Positions 52,665 to 61,495 of a stretch of DNA of 64,000 nucleotides are shown piece after piece. Each line of letters starts with the position of its first letter. Within the stretch, counting starts at the first letter, position 1. The DNA lies in contig PFUR01000058.1 of assembly GCA_002790195.1 (NCBI GenBank), forward strand, positions 1-64,000, read 5' to 3'. Both the position numbers and the translations under genes were made by a program. The notes under the pieces are model-generated. The model was not told the DNA's origin. It saw only the letters and a program-made list of their open reading frames with translations, and made no database searches. The DNA is from Flavobacteriales bacterium CG_4_9_14_3_um_filter_40_17 (GTDB lineage Bacteria; Bacteroidota; Bacteroidia; Flavobacteriales; Flavobacteriaceae).

Positions 52665-53079
52665 AACTTATCTCAACGGACTTGTTAAAAGCATCGAACT
52701 TCCCAAAATACATGACCCGCGAGGAAATATTTCTGTCGTGGAAAAAAACATCATCCCCTTTGACTGCAAAAGGGTCTATTACCTCTACGATGTGCCAAGC
52801 GGAGCTACCCGAGGTGGCCATGCACATCAAGAACAACTCGAAATTTTAATTGCCGTATCCGGGAGTTTTGATGTGGTCTTGAACGATGGACAAGAACAAG
52901 TGAAAATTCATCTGAACCGTCCCAATTTCGGTTTGTTGATCCGACAAGGGGTTTGGCGCGAATTGGAAAACTTTTCTTCCGGCTCGGTTTGCTTAGTTTT
53001 GGCTTCCGAAATTTTTGAGGAAGCTGATTACATACGTGATTTCGAATCGTTTAAATCATTTAAAAACCGAGTTTCCTAA
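52657..53079 (+). CDS. FdtA/WxcM-like sugar 3,4-ketoisomerase cupin
   Basis: A 140-residue cupin. ATG 52657 overlaps the GT2 stop by 8 bases and starts close to the conserved SIELPKIHDPRGNISVVEK. The core RVYYLYDVPSGATRGGHAHQEQLEILIAVSGSF and the NFGLLIRQGVWREL block match dTDP-6-deoxy-hex-4-ulose 3,4-ketoisomerases. These supply dTDP-3-keto-6-deoxysugars for aminotransferases. No rmlA/rmlB or aminotransferase gene lies nearby, so either those are elsewhere or the protein has a different substrate. It ends 24 bases inside the convergent GT gene. Confidence 0.8.
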   Translation: MTETYLNGLVKSIELPKIHDPRGNISVVEKNIIPFDCKRVYYLYDVPSGATRGGHAHQEQLEILIAVSGSFDVVLNDGQEQVKIHLNRPNFGLLIRQGVWRELENFSSGSVCLVLASEIFEEADYIRDFESFKSFKNRVS

Positions 53080-53982
53080 ACCAAACTGAGCTGCTGCATT
53101 TTTCAATAGAACAAACAGGCTTAACACCGTAACCGGCAATTTTAAAATGATTTTTCTTTTTAAACTCAAATTTTCAACATCAATTTTTTCTATGGTCTTC
53201 GCGAAGGCTTCATTGTCTCCGATAAGCCTCTGTTTAACTGCCATCGAAAAGCGGTTGTAATCCAAGAATTTATTCAGCAAACGATTTGACTTTTCATCTG
53301 CTTCAAACTTTTTAAAATCGGTCAGCAAATGATAGTTTTTGGACTGATGAGACAAACTTTGAGAGTCGAGAACATAAGTTGCCAATGGCATATTCAAAAA
53401 AACAACTTTATTTTCTAAGCCGATGCGTATCCACATATCGGTATCCTCTGCGTTTTTTATTGTCTCATCAAAAACACCCACTTTTTTAAACACTTTTTGA
53501 TGAAAAACTGCCGATGAGCTACTCAAGACAGTATGTTTCATACTGGCTTTGAAATAGTTAACCACAGTTAATTTATCCTTGTTATCAATCGAATACCGGG
53601 CTGTAAAAACACGTCGCGGAGTTTTTAATTTAATCGCCGATGCAAAAACATTTTGATCTGGAAAAGATTCAATAAGCTGTTTCATCTGATTCAGAAAATC
53701 TGCATCCCAAAAATCGTCAGCATCGATAAAGGCGATATAGCATGTTTTGGATTGATTAATTCCAAAATTCCTTGCTGCTGAAACGCCCTCATTTTTTTTT
53801 AAAAAATAACGTATTCTTTGGTCTGAAAAAGATTGGACAATCGCTTCGCTCCGGTCTGTAGAACCATCGTTGATAATCAGCAACTCAAAATCACCAAAAG
53901 ACTGGTTCAGGACACTTTCTATTGTTCTTTTGATAAACTTTTCTTTGTTGTACAGCGGAATGATGACTGAAAAAAAAGGCAT
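53056..53982 (-). CDS. Family 2 glycosyltransferase
   Basis: A 308-residue GT-A enzyme with FFSVIIPLYNKEKFIKRTIESV at the N-terminus, ELLIINDGSTDRSE, the DxD motif in YIAFIDADDFWDADF (about 88-102), and NAEDTDMWIRIG in the acceptor region. The C-terminal 40 residues include a hydrophobic stretch (LPVTVLSLFVLLKN) that may tether it to the membrane. It lies 5 bases downstream of another GT2 gene. The last 24 bases overlap the FdtA-like gene tail-to-tail. Confidence 0.88.
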   Translation of the reverse strand: MPFFSVIIPLYNKEKFIKRTIESVLNQSFGDFELLIINDGSTDRSEAIVQSFSDQRIRYFLKKNEGVSAARNFGINQSKTCYIAFIDADDFWDADFLNQMKQLIESFPDQNVFASAIKLKTPRRVFTARYSIDNKDKLTVVNYFKASMKHTVLSSSSAVFHQKVFKKVGVFDETIKNAEDTDMWIRIGLENKVVFLNMPLATYVLDSQSLSHQSKNYHLLTDFKKFEADEKSNRLLNKFLDYNRFSMAVKQRLIGDNEAFAKTIEKIDVENLSLKRKIILKLPVTVLSLFVLLKNAAAQFGLGNSVFK

Positions 53983-53987
53983 AGGTT

Positions 53988-54875
53988 TTAATAATATATA
54001 TTACAAAAATATCCCAACCGGTATAAATCAAACAGTAGCAAGGATGGGTTTTTTCCCAATAGATTCTTTTCCAATTGTTTTCGATTGATACAAAACACAA
54101 AGTCAACCCACTTGATCATTCTTAACTTTTTAACTGTCAGAAAAGTGTGGTATAATTTATTTTGAGATTTAAAATCCGGGTTGTTTTGGTAAAACAGTAA
54201 AAGCGATTCAATGGCTTCCCTGCTTTTCTTGAGAAAAACTTTGTTGTTTTCTAAGCCTAAATGAATCGCCGGATTGTCAATGTGCAAAATTGGGGTTTTA
54301 TGTTTTAAAAATTCAGAAGCTATCAAATTATCCGAGCCGTAAGACGGTGTTTTTAGTTGTGACAACAAATCAATGTAAACCGCTTTCCGGATAAGATAAT
54401 TGGCCGAAATAAAAACCCGGTACGGAAACCGGTTTCGTTCACGCGCCGAGACAGATTCGCGCTTTCTGCCAAATTCCCAACGCAGCGAAAATTGACTCTC
54501 CGGTTTAGCTTGCGGATATGAAAATCCACCCATTACCACATCAAAAAATTGACTGAAATAAATCAGGTAACGGTTTAAAAAATGTTCACCAGCCGGAAGC
54601 ACATCTGCATCTAAAAACAGTAGCCACGGGTATTGAGCCGAGGCGGCCAAACGATTTCGGGTAGCGAGCCGGCCACTGTTTTCGGAGTTTTCCAAATAAA
54701 CAACCTTTTCCAAATTTGCCACATTCCGATTCAAACTTAAAAGTTTTTCATCCGTTGAGCCATCATCGCAAACGATGATTTCGAAATCTACAGCAAGCAA
54801 TTTTGCCTGTTTGTGCAATAGCTGGACAAGGGGTAAAACATCGACATTATAGACCGGGATCAAGACGGAAAACAT
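53988..54875 (-). CDS. Family 2 glycosyltransferase
   Basis: A 295-residue GT-A enzyme; ATG 54875 puts the fold at once (MFSVLIPVYNVDVLPLVQLL), while ATG 54926 would add 17 residues. Motifs are EIIVCDDGSTDEKLL, the DxD in WLLFLDADVLPAGEHFL (about 83-99), and the acceptor-side YGSDNLIASEFLKHK. No membrane segment is seen. It starts 88 bases after the outer-membrane barrel gene and precedes the next GT2 by 5 bases, suggesting co-transcription of the pair. Confidence 0.86.
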   Translation of the reverse strand: MFSVLIPVYNVDVLPLVQLLHKQAKLLAVDFEIIVCDDGSTDEKLLSLNRNVANLEKVVYLENSENSGRLATRNRLAASAQYPWLLFLDADVLPAGEHFLNRYLIYFSQFFDVVMGGFSYPQAKPESQFSLRWEFGRKRESVSARERNRFPYRVFISANYLIRKAVYIDLLSQLKTPSYGSDNLIASEFLKHKTPILHIDNPAIHLGLENNKVFLKKSREAIESLLLFYQNNPDFKSQNKLYHTFLTVKKLRMIKWVDFVFCINRKQLEKNLLGKNPSLLLFDLYRLGYFCNIYY

Positions 54876-54963
54876 AGGTTGCGGATTGTGATACCTCAAA
54901 AGTAAGAAAGTCGATGCAGAGAACAACTACGCTTTACAAAATCTAATAAAACTGAGCCTTGGC

Positions 54964-56691
54964 TTAAAAATCAAATTTATAGGCCGCACCGGCCATCACC
55001 TGAATTCCCTGCACTTCAAAATTGGTGAATCGTTCGTAATCTTGCCCGGTTAAGTTATTGATCTTCCCGAAAAAAGAAAGTTGCGAGCTGTATTGATAAT
55101 TGCCTCGAAGATTGATATCTAAGTAGCTGTCTAAGGTGATTTTTTGAGTCGGAAAGTTTACGTCTTTGGATTGAAACAAATCAAATCGTTCACCCACGTA
55201 AAATATTTCCGCGCCAAATTTCCATTTGGTGTCAAACTGATAATCTCCTTTGAAAGTGATTTTTACATCGGGTAAATTCCATGCTTCTTGTTCTCTATCG
55301 GTCGAATAATCGAGAAATTCAGCTTGCAAAAGCAAATTAAACGGTTTCCAATCGGCTTGCAAAGCTCCCGAGAAAGTAAAAGTTTCAATATTATCATAAA
55401 CCACCTCAAACGAATTGCCGTATTGGTAGCCTTCGGTTGGGTCGATAGAGTTCAGTTGATTGAGCCTATACAAAGCTTTGTCGTGGTCTTTTCGGTAAGC
55501 TGCTTTGACGTTATACGAAATTTGCGAGGTAACTTTTCCTTTCAATCCCGCGTATAAATCATACCGATTGTCGGTCGGTTTGATAATCAGGGTTGGAGAA
55601 ACGAAGAAATTGTTTTGCACGAATTGATAATAACTGTTTTGATGCAATCCGCCTTCCAAACCGCCATAAAGCCAGATAATATCACCGGCAGGGCGGTAAG
55701 ATGCCCTGATTTTCGGGTAAATGTAAAAACTGTTGTCGTTGTTGTCGGTATCGGTACTATAGAAAAGGGACAGACCCAATTCGGCTGAAACATTGCCAAA
55801 ATCGTATTGATAAGTTGGTGTGTACCCAATGTTAACGATGTTGTAAGAAAGCTCGGTGGTATTGTCGAAATTGCGGTCGAAACTTCCGTTCAAATAATCC
55901 AAAACCACCCGGTGATGCAAAAGATAATCGGACACATGCAGGTTAAAATCAATGGAGCCTTTCAGGTTGTGTTCCGAACTGCTAAAATCGTCAAAAAAAC
56001 CTTGGTAAGCGGCATTGATTTTTTCAATAGGAGATTCGCTGTAAAGTAATTCACCTCCGGCAGCGATGCCAAAATAGGTATGCGATTCGTCAATCGTGTC
56101 GATGGCTTCGGAAGGCAAAGTCAGATTTGGCAATCCATACCAATTGTAGTTTTGGTGTTGCACTTTGAAATAAGCCGATTGCATACGGTCGCGTTCTTCA
56201 TTGATAAAATCGGCTCCAATTTGGGTATCATAAAATTTATCATCCAATTTGATACCGCTGATGCCTCCCTGCGAAGAAAGATGGTTTAGGTAATAAGACA
56301 AACTCTGTTGCCTGCTCAAATCCCAATTTCCGTAGAAATTGCCATCCACATTGCCAAAACTCCCGATGCCCAACGAGGCAAAATGGCTGTAAAGTTTCTC
56401 GCGTTTGGGCCTGGGCGGAGCGGTCGGTTTGGCTTTGGCAGGAACAAAAGTAGAAGCCACAGGAAAGTTTAGGAATTGGTATAAAATCTTTCTTTTTTCG
56501 ATTTTCATCGAGTCAGAAACAGGCAACTCGCGAAGTTTGGTGACTTCCTGAAGCGTGGGTACATAGGGTTTTTCTACCCGGATGATTTCGGTTTCCATGT
56601 TCTTTTTCTCTTCCGGTTTGACTTGTGCAAAAGTCAACGTCGTGCAAAAAATGAATATAATCAGGCCGTAAAAAACGTGTCGGGTCATCAT
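54964..56691 (-). CDS. Outer-membrane beta-barrel protein without a TonB plug domain
   Basis: A 575-residue protein; MM at 56691/56688 starts a signal peptide (MTRHVFYGLIIFIFCTTLTFAQ). Residues about 25-110 are a proline-rich periplasmic stretch (EKPYVPTLQEVTKLREL, PAKAKPTAPPRPKRE). From about 115 to the C-terminus are alternating amphipathic strands ending in the aromatic GAAYKFDF, a standard barrel C-terminus. No plug domain or TonB box is present, so the common label TonB-dependent receptor for such proteins is doubtful. The TPR gene ends 10 bases upstream. Confidence 0.75.
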   Translation of the reverse strand: MMTRHVFYGLIIFIFCTTLTFAQVKPEEKKNMETEIIRVEKPYVPTLQEVTKLRELPVSDSMKIEKRKILYQFLNFPVASTFVPAKAKPTAPPRPKREKLYSHFASLGIGSFGNVDGNFYGNWDLSRQQSLSYYLNHLSSQGGISGIKLDDKFYDTQIGADFINEERDRMQSAYFKVQHQNYNWYGLPNLTLPSEAIDTIDESHTYFGIAAGGELLYSESPIEKINAAYQGFFDDFSSSEHNLKGSIDFNLHVSDYLLHHRVVLDYLNGSFDRNFDNTTELSYNIVNIGYTPTYQYDFGNVSAELGLSLFYSTDTDNNDNSFYIYPKIRASYRPAGDIIWLYGGLEGGLHQNSYYQFVQNNFFVSPTLIIKPTDNRYDLYAGLKGKVTSQISYNVKAAYRKDHDKALYRLNQLNSIDPTEGYQYGNSFEVVYDNIETFTFSGALQADWKPFNLLLQAEFLDYSTDREQEAWNLPDVKITFKGDYQFDTKWKFGAEIFYVGERFDLFQSKDVNFPTQKITLDSYLDINLRGNYQYSSQLSFFGKINNLTGQDYERFTNFEVQGIQVMAGAAYKFDF

Positions 56692-56701
56692 GGATAGTCT
56701 G

Positions 56702-59700
56702 TTAGTTTTTTTCGTTTTCGATAGAGGAATTCCTTTCTTCTTCTTTTTTCTTGATGGAATCGAGCAAGGATTTTGCTTCATTGACCGCAACAGGATAATC
56801 AGCAAAATTTTGAATCACATTTTCGAGTATGAAAGTTGCCTGAAAAGCATCGTTGAGTGCATCAAAATTTTTTGCCATCAAGATCAATCCTTTCACACCG
56901 GTTTCTTTATATCCGGCATAGTCTTTCGCCAACTTTTGGATAAGTTTGTTGGATGCCTCATATTGCTTGTCTTTATTTTTATAGAAAGCGGCTACATACA
57001 AAGCTTCCGATGCCACCGAGCCCGATTTGGAATTTTCCAATTCTGTAAAATATTTTTTTGCCAAATCATCCTTTCCGGTTGCAAAAGCGTTTCTGGCCAG
57101 CAAAATTTTTGCATCGGTTTTGGCGTTTGCATCTGCTTTGCTGTTTTCTAATACTTTGTTTGCATAGTTTAGTGCTTCCTGCGTATTGCCTAAGGACATT
57201 GCCGCTTTCATGATGTTTGCTTGGGCAAAAATAATATTGTCAGAAGTTTGCGCCGAAGTCTCTAATTTTTTAAGGTTTTCGAGAGCCTTGCTCCAATCTG
57301 ATTGTTCTAAATATCCCTTTGAGAGTTTGGCCAGCGCATCTTCTGTAAATTCATTTTGCCCTTTGTTGATTATGTTTTGAAAAAACGGGACAGATTTAAG
57401 AAACTCCTTTTTCTCGTAAAAATAATCAGCCAAACGCGCGTTGGCTCTCAGAGCGTGGATTCCATTCGGAAAACGGCTCAAATAGGACGCATACGCATCC
57501 ATCGCCTTTGGATAATTTTGATCTGCAAATCGTTTTTCAGCCGATTCGAACAGCGTGTTTTCGATTTCCATATCAGACAGATTGACAAAATTGAGTGTCT
57601 TGGCCCAATCGGTGTATTCGGCACCTCTTCCCAACTCAACATAAGCCAATCTGGCACCGGAAACCGCTTGTTGTGCTTCGGGCGTATTTGGAAAATCGGT
57701 TGCTATCTTTTTATAAACTGCGATTGCTTTTTCATTCTGTTGATTATTGAAATAAATCAAAGCTTTTTTGAGCATGGCTTTTGGGACATAACTGCTCATC
57801 CGGTAACCAGAAATCAACAAATCGTAAGTTTCGATGGCGGAATCAGTTTGTTTGGTATTCAAATATATATTGCCGAGTTCGTACATCGCATCATCTCGCA
57901 AAACGGATTTGGGGTATGAATTGATGATTTTTAGCAAGGATTCTATTTTGCTGTCATTCCTATCGAGCAATCCGTAACTCAGTGCTTTGTGAAATTCAGC
58001 CACATCAGTATCCGGTATGTTAAGCGCGATGGCTTGGTTGTATTGCTCCAAAGCCAACCAATATTTGGTAAGCGCGTAGTAGCTGTCGCCCAAACGAAGG
58101 TGCGCATCGCCCTTTTTGTCAGCATCCAAACCGCTTTGCGACAGGTATTTCAAGAGATTTTCTGCGGCATTCTCATAGTTTTTTAATTGAAAATAAGCAT
58201 ACCCGATTTGGTAATAGATATTATTAAATTCGGGGGTTAGATTGGCCTGCGGAAGTACTGAAAATTTGAGATAACCGTCCAAAGCGGCATCCCATTTGCG
58301 GTTCAGGTAGTCAGATTCGGCTTTCCAAAAAACAGCTCTGGCCAGATAAACCGGGTCGCGCGACTCGCCGATGGATTGATTGAAAAGTTCGTAGGCTTGT
58401 GGCAACTTATTTTCATTAAATAATTCAACTCCGTGCAAAAAAGTAACTTTCTGATACACCACGCGGGTTTCTGCTTTGTTGTTTTTCTTTAAAAAATTGA
58501 GTGCATCCACATAATTCTTCGAAGTAACGTACGAATCCAAAAGCAACAATTCCATTTCTTTGGTTTCGGGATGTTTGGGATATTGATTGATAAAATCTGC
58601 CAAAACCTGTTGTACATTTTGGTAAATATTTCCGATATCATAACTCAATTTAGCGTAATTTAAGGTAGACTCTTCACGGATTTTCGGATTAAAATTCATG
58701 TTGCTTGCCGACTGGAATGCGTTACGTGCTTCTTGCTTTTTATCGAGTTTCAGATAGGCTTGCGCCAAGTGATAATAGGCATTTTGTGCGACCGCGTTTT
58801 TGCCTTCTATGATTTTATTAAACTGATTGATGGCATTTTCATAATCGTTTTGCTTGAAATAGGCAAAACCCAATTGATACCAATCGGTGTTGCTGAACTT
58901 GCGGTTTTTCCCCTTGTAGCCATTCAAATAGGGAATAGCTTGTCCATATTGTTTCAGATTGAAGTAGCTTTCTCCAATGATTTTAGAAAGCTCCGATTTC
59001 TCGACCGGAGTTGAACGTGGCAATTGACTGACTGCCAGATCAATCGCTTTTTGAAAATTGCCCAACTTAAAGTTCATATCCGCTTCAAAATAGTTGAGCT
59101 TTTGCTTGTAATTAGGGTCATTTTCAATTTTAGAAAATTGAGAAGAAGCCTCGGCATAATTTTCATTTTCGTATGCGATGTAACCCACATAATACGAAGC
59201 TTGGTTGCCATACTCGGACGATTGCATAATCTTTTTGAAAGCACTCTCAGCTTGGCTGTATTTTTTTGCAGCAAAATTCGTGTATCCTACTTTGAAGAAA
59301 TAGATATCCCGATCATTGGGATTGACCATGCTTGGGTCTGTTTTGTTAAACCATTTGAGCGCATACGAAAAACGTGCGTTGTCGAAATAATAATTTGCCG
59401 CATCTAAATAGGCTTGGTCACGTTTGACACTCGAAGGATGTTTGGCTACAAATGCCTCAATTAATTCCCCTGCATTCTGCCTGTCAAGACGAACAGCACA
59501 ATTGGCGATGTAATAATCACATTCGGCAGCGATTTCTTCTGGTGGATCTGTTCGTATTATACTTCTAAACAAAGATTGAGCAGCCGCATATTGTGAATGT
59601 CCATACAAAGCCTTGGCTCTTTCAAATCGAAACAATTCATCGGTGTAGGAAATAGATTGTTGAGCAGAAAGTGCCAAAAAAAACAACAGAAGCAATGGCA

Positions 59701-59728
59701 GGAAAATCTGTACTTTAGATAATTTCAT
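56702..59728 (-). CDS. Large exported TPR-repeat protein
   Basis: A 1008-residue protein; ATG 59728 gives a signal peptide (MKLSKVQIFLPLLLLFFLALSAQQ). Nearly all the rest is tetratricopeptide repeats, recognisable as alternating helices such as AYFKQNDYENAINQFNKII, AYYHLAQAYLKLDKKQEARNAF and YELGNIYLNTKQTDSAIETYDLLI. It ends in a charged lysine/glutamate tail. It likely scaffolds proteins in the periplasm; its partner is probably the barrel gene 10 bases downstream. A candidate promoter is present upstream. Function is unknown. Confidence 0.88.
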   Translation of the reverse strand: MKLSKVQIFLPLLLLFFLALSAQQSISYTDELFRFERAKALYGHSQYAAAQSLFRSIIRTDPPEEIAAECDYYIANCAVRLDRQNAGELIEAFVAKHPSSVKRDQAYLDAANYYFDNARFSYALKWFNKTDPSMVNPNDRDIYFFKVGYTNFAAKKYSQAESAFKKIMQSSEYGNQASYYVGYIAYENENYAEASSQFSKIENDPNYKQKLNYFEADMNFKLGNFQKAIDLAVSQLPRSTPVEKSELSKIIGESYFNLKQYGQAIPYLNGYKGKNRKFSNTDWYQLGFAYFKQNDYENAINQFNKIIEGKNAVAQNAYYHLAQAYLKLDKKQEARNAFQSASNMNFNPKIREESTLNYAKLSYDIGNIYQNVQQVLADFINQYPKHPETKEMELLLLDSYVTSKNYVDALNFLKKNNKAETRVVYQKVTFLHGVELFNENKLPQAYELFNQSIGESRDPVYLARAVFWKAESDYLNRKWDAALDGYLKFSVLPQANLTPEFNNIYYQIGYAYFQLKNYENAAENLLKYLSQSGLDADKKGDAHLRLGDSYYALTKYWLALEQYNQAIALNIPDTDVAEFHKALSYGLLDRNDSKIESLLKIINSYPKSVLRDDAMYELGNIYLNTKQTDSAIETYDLLISGYRMSSYVPKAMLKKALIYFNNQQNEKAIAVYKKIATDFPNTPEAQQAVSGARLAYVELGRGAEYTDWAKTLNFVNLSDMEIENTLFESAEKRFADQNYPKAMDAYASYLSRFPNGIHALRANARLADYFYEKKEFLKSVPFFQNIINKGQNEFTEDALAKLSKGYLEQSDWSKALENLKKLETSAQTSDNIIFAQANIMKAAMSLGNTQEALNYANKVLENSKADANAKTDAKILLARNAFATGKDDLAKKYFTELENSKSGSVASEALYVAAFYKNKDKQYEASNKLIQKLAKDYAGYKETGVKGLILMAKNFDALNDAFQATFILENVIQNFADYPVAVNEAKSLLDSIKKKEEERNSSIENEKN

Positions 59729-59746
59729 AGTGTCGTTTAGTATGTC

Positions 59747-59781
59747 CAAAGATAAATAGATGCACCTACCTATAACGACAA
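59747..59781 (-). promoter_or_regulatory. Candidate promoter of the TPR/barrel operon
   Basis: On the minus strand TATCTTTG (59747-59754) is an exact -7 box, with TTG (59779-59781) 24 bases upstream, one base beyond the usual spacing. The box is 18 bases from the TPR gene ATG at 59728. Confidence 0.45.
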
Positions 59782-59838
59782 AGATTTGCTATAATTATGT
59801 TAAAGAATGATAAAATATGAAGTTTTGAGTTTTGAAAC

Positions 59839-59871
59839 TTGAAACTTGTTAATCGAAATCTTTTATCTTTA
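59839..59871 (+). promoter_or_regulatory. Candidate promoter of the DASS/SLC13 transporter
   Basis: TTG (59839-59841) and TATCTTTA (59864-59871) are separated by 22 bases. The -7 box ends 19 bases before the ATG at 59891. A second TTG at 59846 gives a spacing of 15. Confidence 0.45.
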
Positions 59872-59890
59872 GCCTGAAAATTTATCCGAT

Positions 59891-61336
59891 ATGTTGCAAC
59901 TCCTCCGAAAAAAATCCGGGCTTATACTCGGTCCGTTGGTATTTATTCTCATTCAACTTTTTTTCAAACCCGAAGGATTGAGCCCGCAAGGCATAGCCGT
60001 GTTGGCTTGCACATTATGGATTGCGGTTTGGTGGATAACAGAAGCCATCCCGATTGCAGTTACTTCTATGTTGCCCGTAATTCTATTTCCGCTTACCGGG
60101 GCAATGAATATCCAAGACACAACTTCCTCCTTTGGGGATAAATACATTTTCTTGTACATCGGCGGATTTATCTTATCAATTGCCATCGAAAAATGGAGTT
60201 TACACAAACGCATCGCGCTAAACATCATCAATACCATCGGAACCAACAGCAGCAGCATCGTCTTGGGCTTTATGATTGCCACCGGATTTTTGTCAATGTG
60301 GATTTCAAACACGGCAACCGCCGTGATGATGATGCCCATCGGTTTGGCCATCGTCAAGCAGTTTGAAGATCATCCGGACACCAGGGAAAACGAAAACCTG
60401 ATTTTCGGAAAAGCTTTGATGCTTGCCATTGCATACAGCGCTTCGATTGGCGGAATCTGCACATTGATTGGGACACCGCCCAATGTAATCTTTGCTGGCG
60501 TAATCCAAAAATTTTATCATGTGGAAATTTCTTTTATGCAGTGGTTCAAAATCGGATTTCCGGTAGCCGTCGTGTTGATGGCTTTTTGTTGGTTCTATTT
60601 GGTCAAAATCGCATTCAAGTTAAACAAACAAAGTTTTCCCGGTGGAAAAGCTGAGATTCAAAGGCAATTACACCATTTGGGGGCAATAAAATTCGAAGAA
60701 AAAGTAATTTTTATTGTGTTTATTTTGACTGCTTTGGCATGGATTACGCGGGGTTTTGTCTTGTCTAAACTTATTCCCGGCATCGATGACACCATCATAG
60801 CCATGGTGGCTGCCATTGTCTTGTTTTTGATTCCTTCCAACAAAGAAAAAGGGCAAAGGTTGTTGACTTGGAAAGAAGCCGAGCGGCTTCCATGGGGGAT
60901 TTTGTTGCTGTTCGGTGGCGGGCTTGCTATAGCCGGTGGTTTCGAATCGTCCGGATTGGCAAGTTGGATTGGCAACCAGATTACCATATTTCATGGAGTC
61001 ACCCTGTTGGTATTGCTGATAATCATTGTCACCATGGTCAATTTTTTGACTGAAATCACGTCCAACTTGGCCACTACCGCCATGTTGCTTCCCGTGTTGG
61101 TGCCGGTGGCTGCGGTGCTCAACGAAAGCCCATATGTGTTGATGGTTGGTGCAACGCTGGCTGCTTCTTGTGCTTTTATGCTTCCGGTTGCTACACCGCC
61201 CAATGCCGTAGTTTTCGGTTCGGGCTATCTGCATATTCCCGACATGATCCGCAAAGGCTTTGTGATGAATCTCTTCTCTATCATTGTCATCGTTTTTTTT
61301 GTTTATTTTATCGTTCCATATCTTTGGAAGGGATAA
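59891..61336 (+). CDS. DASS/SLC13 family anion (dicarboxylate) symporter
   Basis: A 481-residue membrane protein with about 11-12 hydrophobic segments. The two SNT-type substrate motifs are visible as MWISNTATAVMMMPI in the first half and EITSNLATTAMLLPVL in the second, and SIGGICTLIGTPPNVIF and FMLPVATPPNAVVFGSGY are the paired re-entrant loops. This family carries sulfate, citrate, succinate or similar anions with sodium; the exact substrate is not readable. It is divergent from the TPR gene and has its own likely promoter. Confidence 0.9.
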   Translation: MLQLLRKKSGLILGPLVFILIQLFFKPEGLSPQGIAVLACTLWIAVWWITEAIPIAVTSMLPVILFPLTGAMNIQDTTSSFGDKYIFLYIGGFILSIAIEKWSLHKRIALNIINTIGTNSSSIVLGFMIATGFLSMWISNTATAVMMMPIGLAIVKQFEDHPDTRENENLIFGKALMLAIAYSASIGGICTLIGTPPNVIFAGVIQKFYHVEISFMQWFKIGFPVAVVLMAFCWFYLVKIAFKLNKQSFPGGKAEIQRQLHHLGAIKFEEKVIFIVFILTALAWITRGFVLSKLIPGIDDTIIAMVAAIVLFLIPSNKEKGQRLLTWKEAERLPWGILLLFGGGLAIAGGFESSGLASWIGNQITIFHGVTLLVLLIIIVTMVNFLTEITSNLATTAMLLPVLVPVAAVLNESPYVLMVGATLAASCAFMLPVATPPNAVVFGSGYLHIPDMIRKGFVMNLFSIIVIVFFVYFIVPYLWKG

Positions 61337-61495
61337 GTTTTAGAAACTATGGATTCTTTTAGAATATGAAAAAATATTGAAGTCAAAATACAAAATATCA
61401 ATCTTTTGGGAAATATTTGTTAGGCTTTGACCATTCATTAAACTGTTTTGTTAAAAATTTTTACTAAACTTGTTCGATTTTTAAAAAATCATCTT

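Noticed and set aside
54964-56691. TonB-dependent receptor
   Set aside because: There is a barrel but no plug domain and no TonB box, so the name was not used.
57356-57919. 187-codon plus-strand frame inside the TPR gene
   Set aside because: Fully antisense to a repeat-rich gene that creates open frames on the other strand; no domain or promoter is seen.
60668-61234. 188-codon minus-strand frame inside the DASS transporter gene
   Set aside because: Antisense to conserved transmembrane motifs, with histidine- and glutamine-rich nonsense composition.
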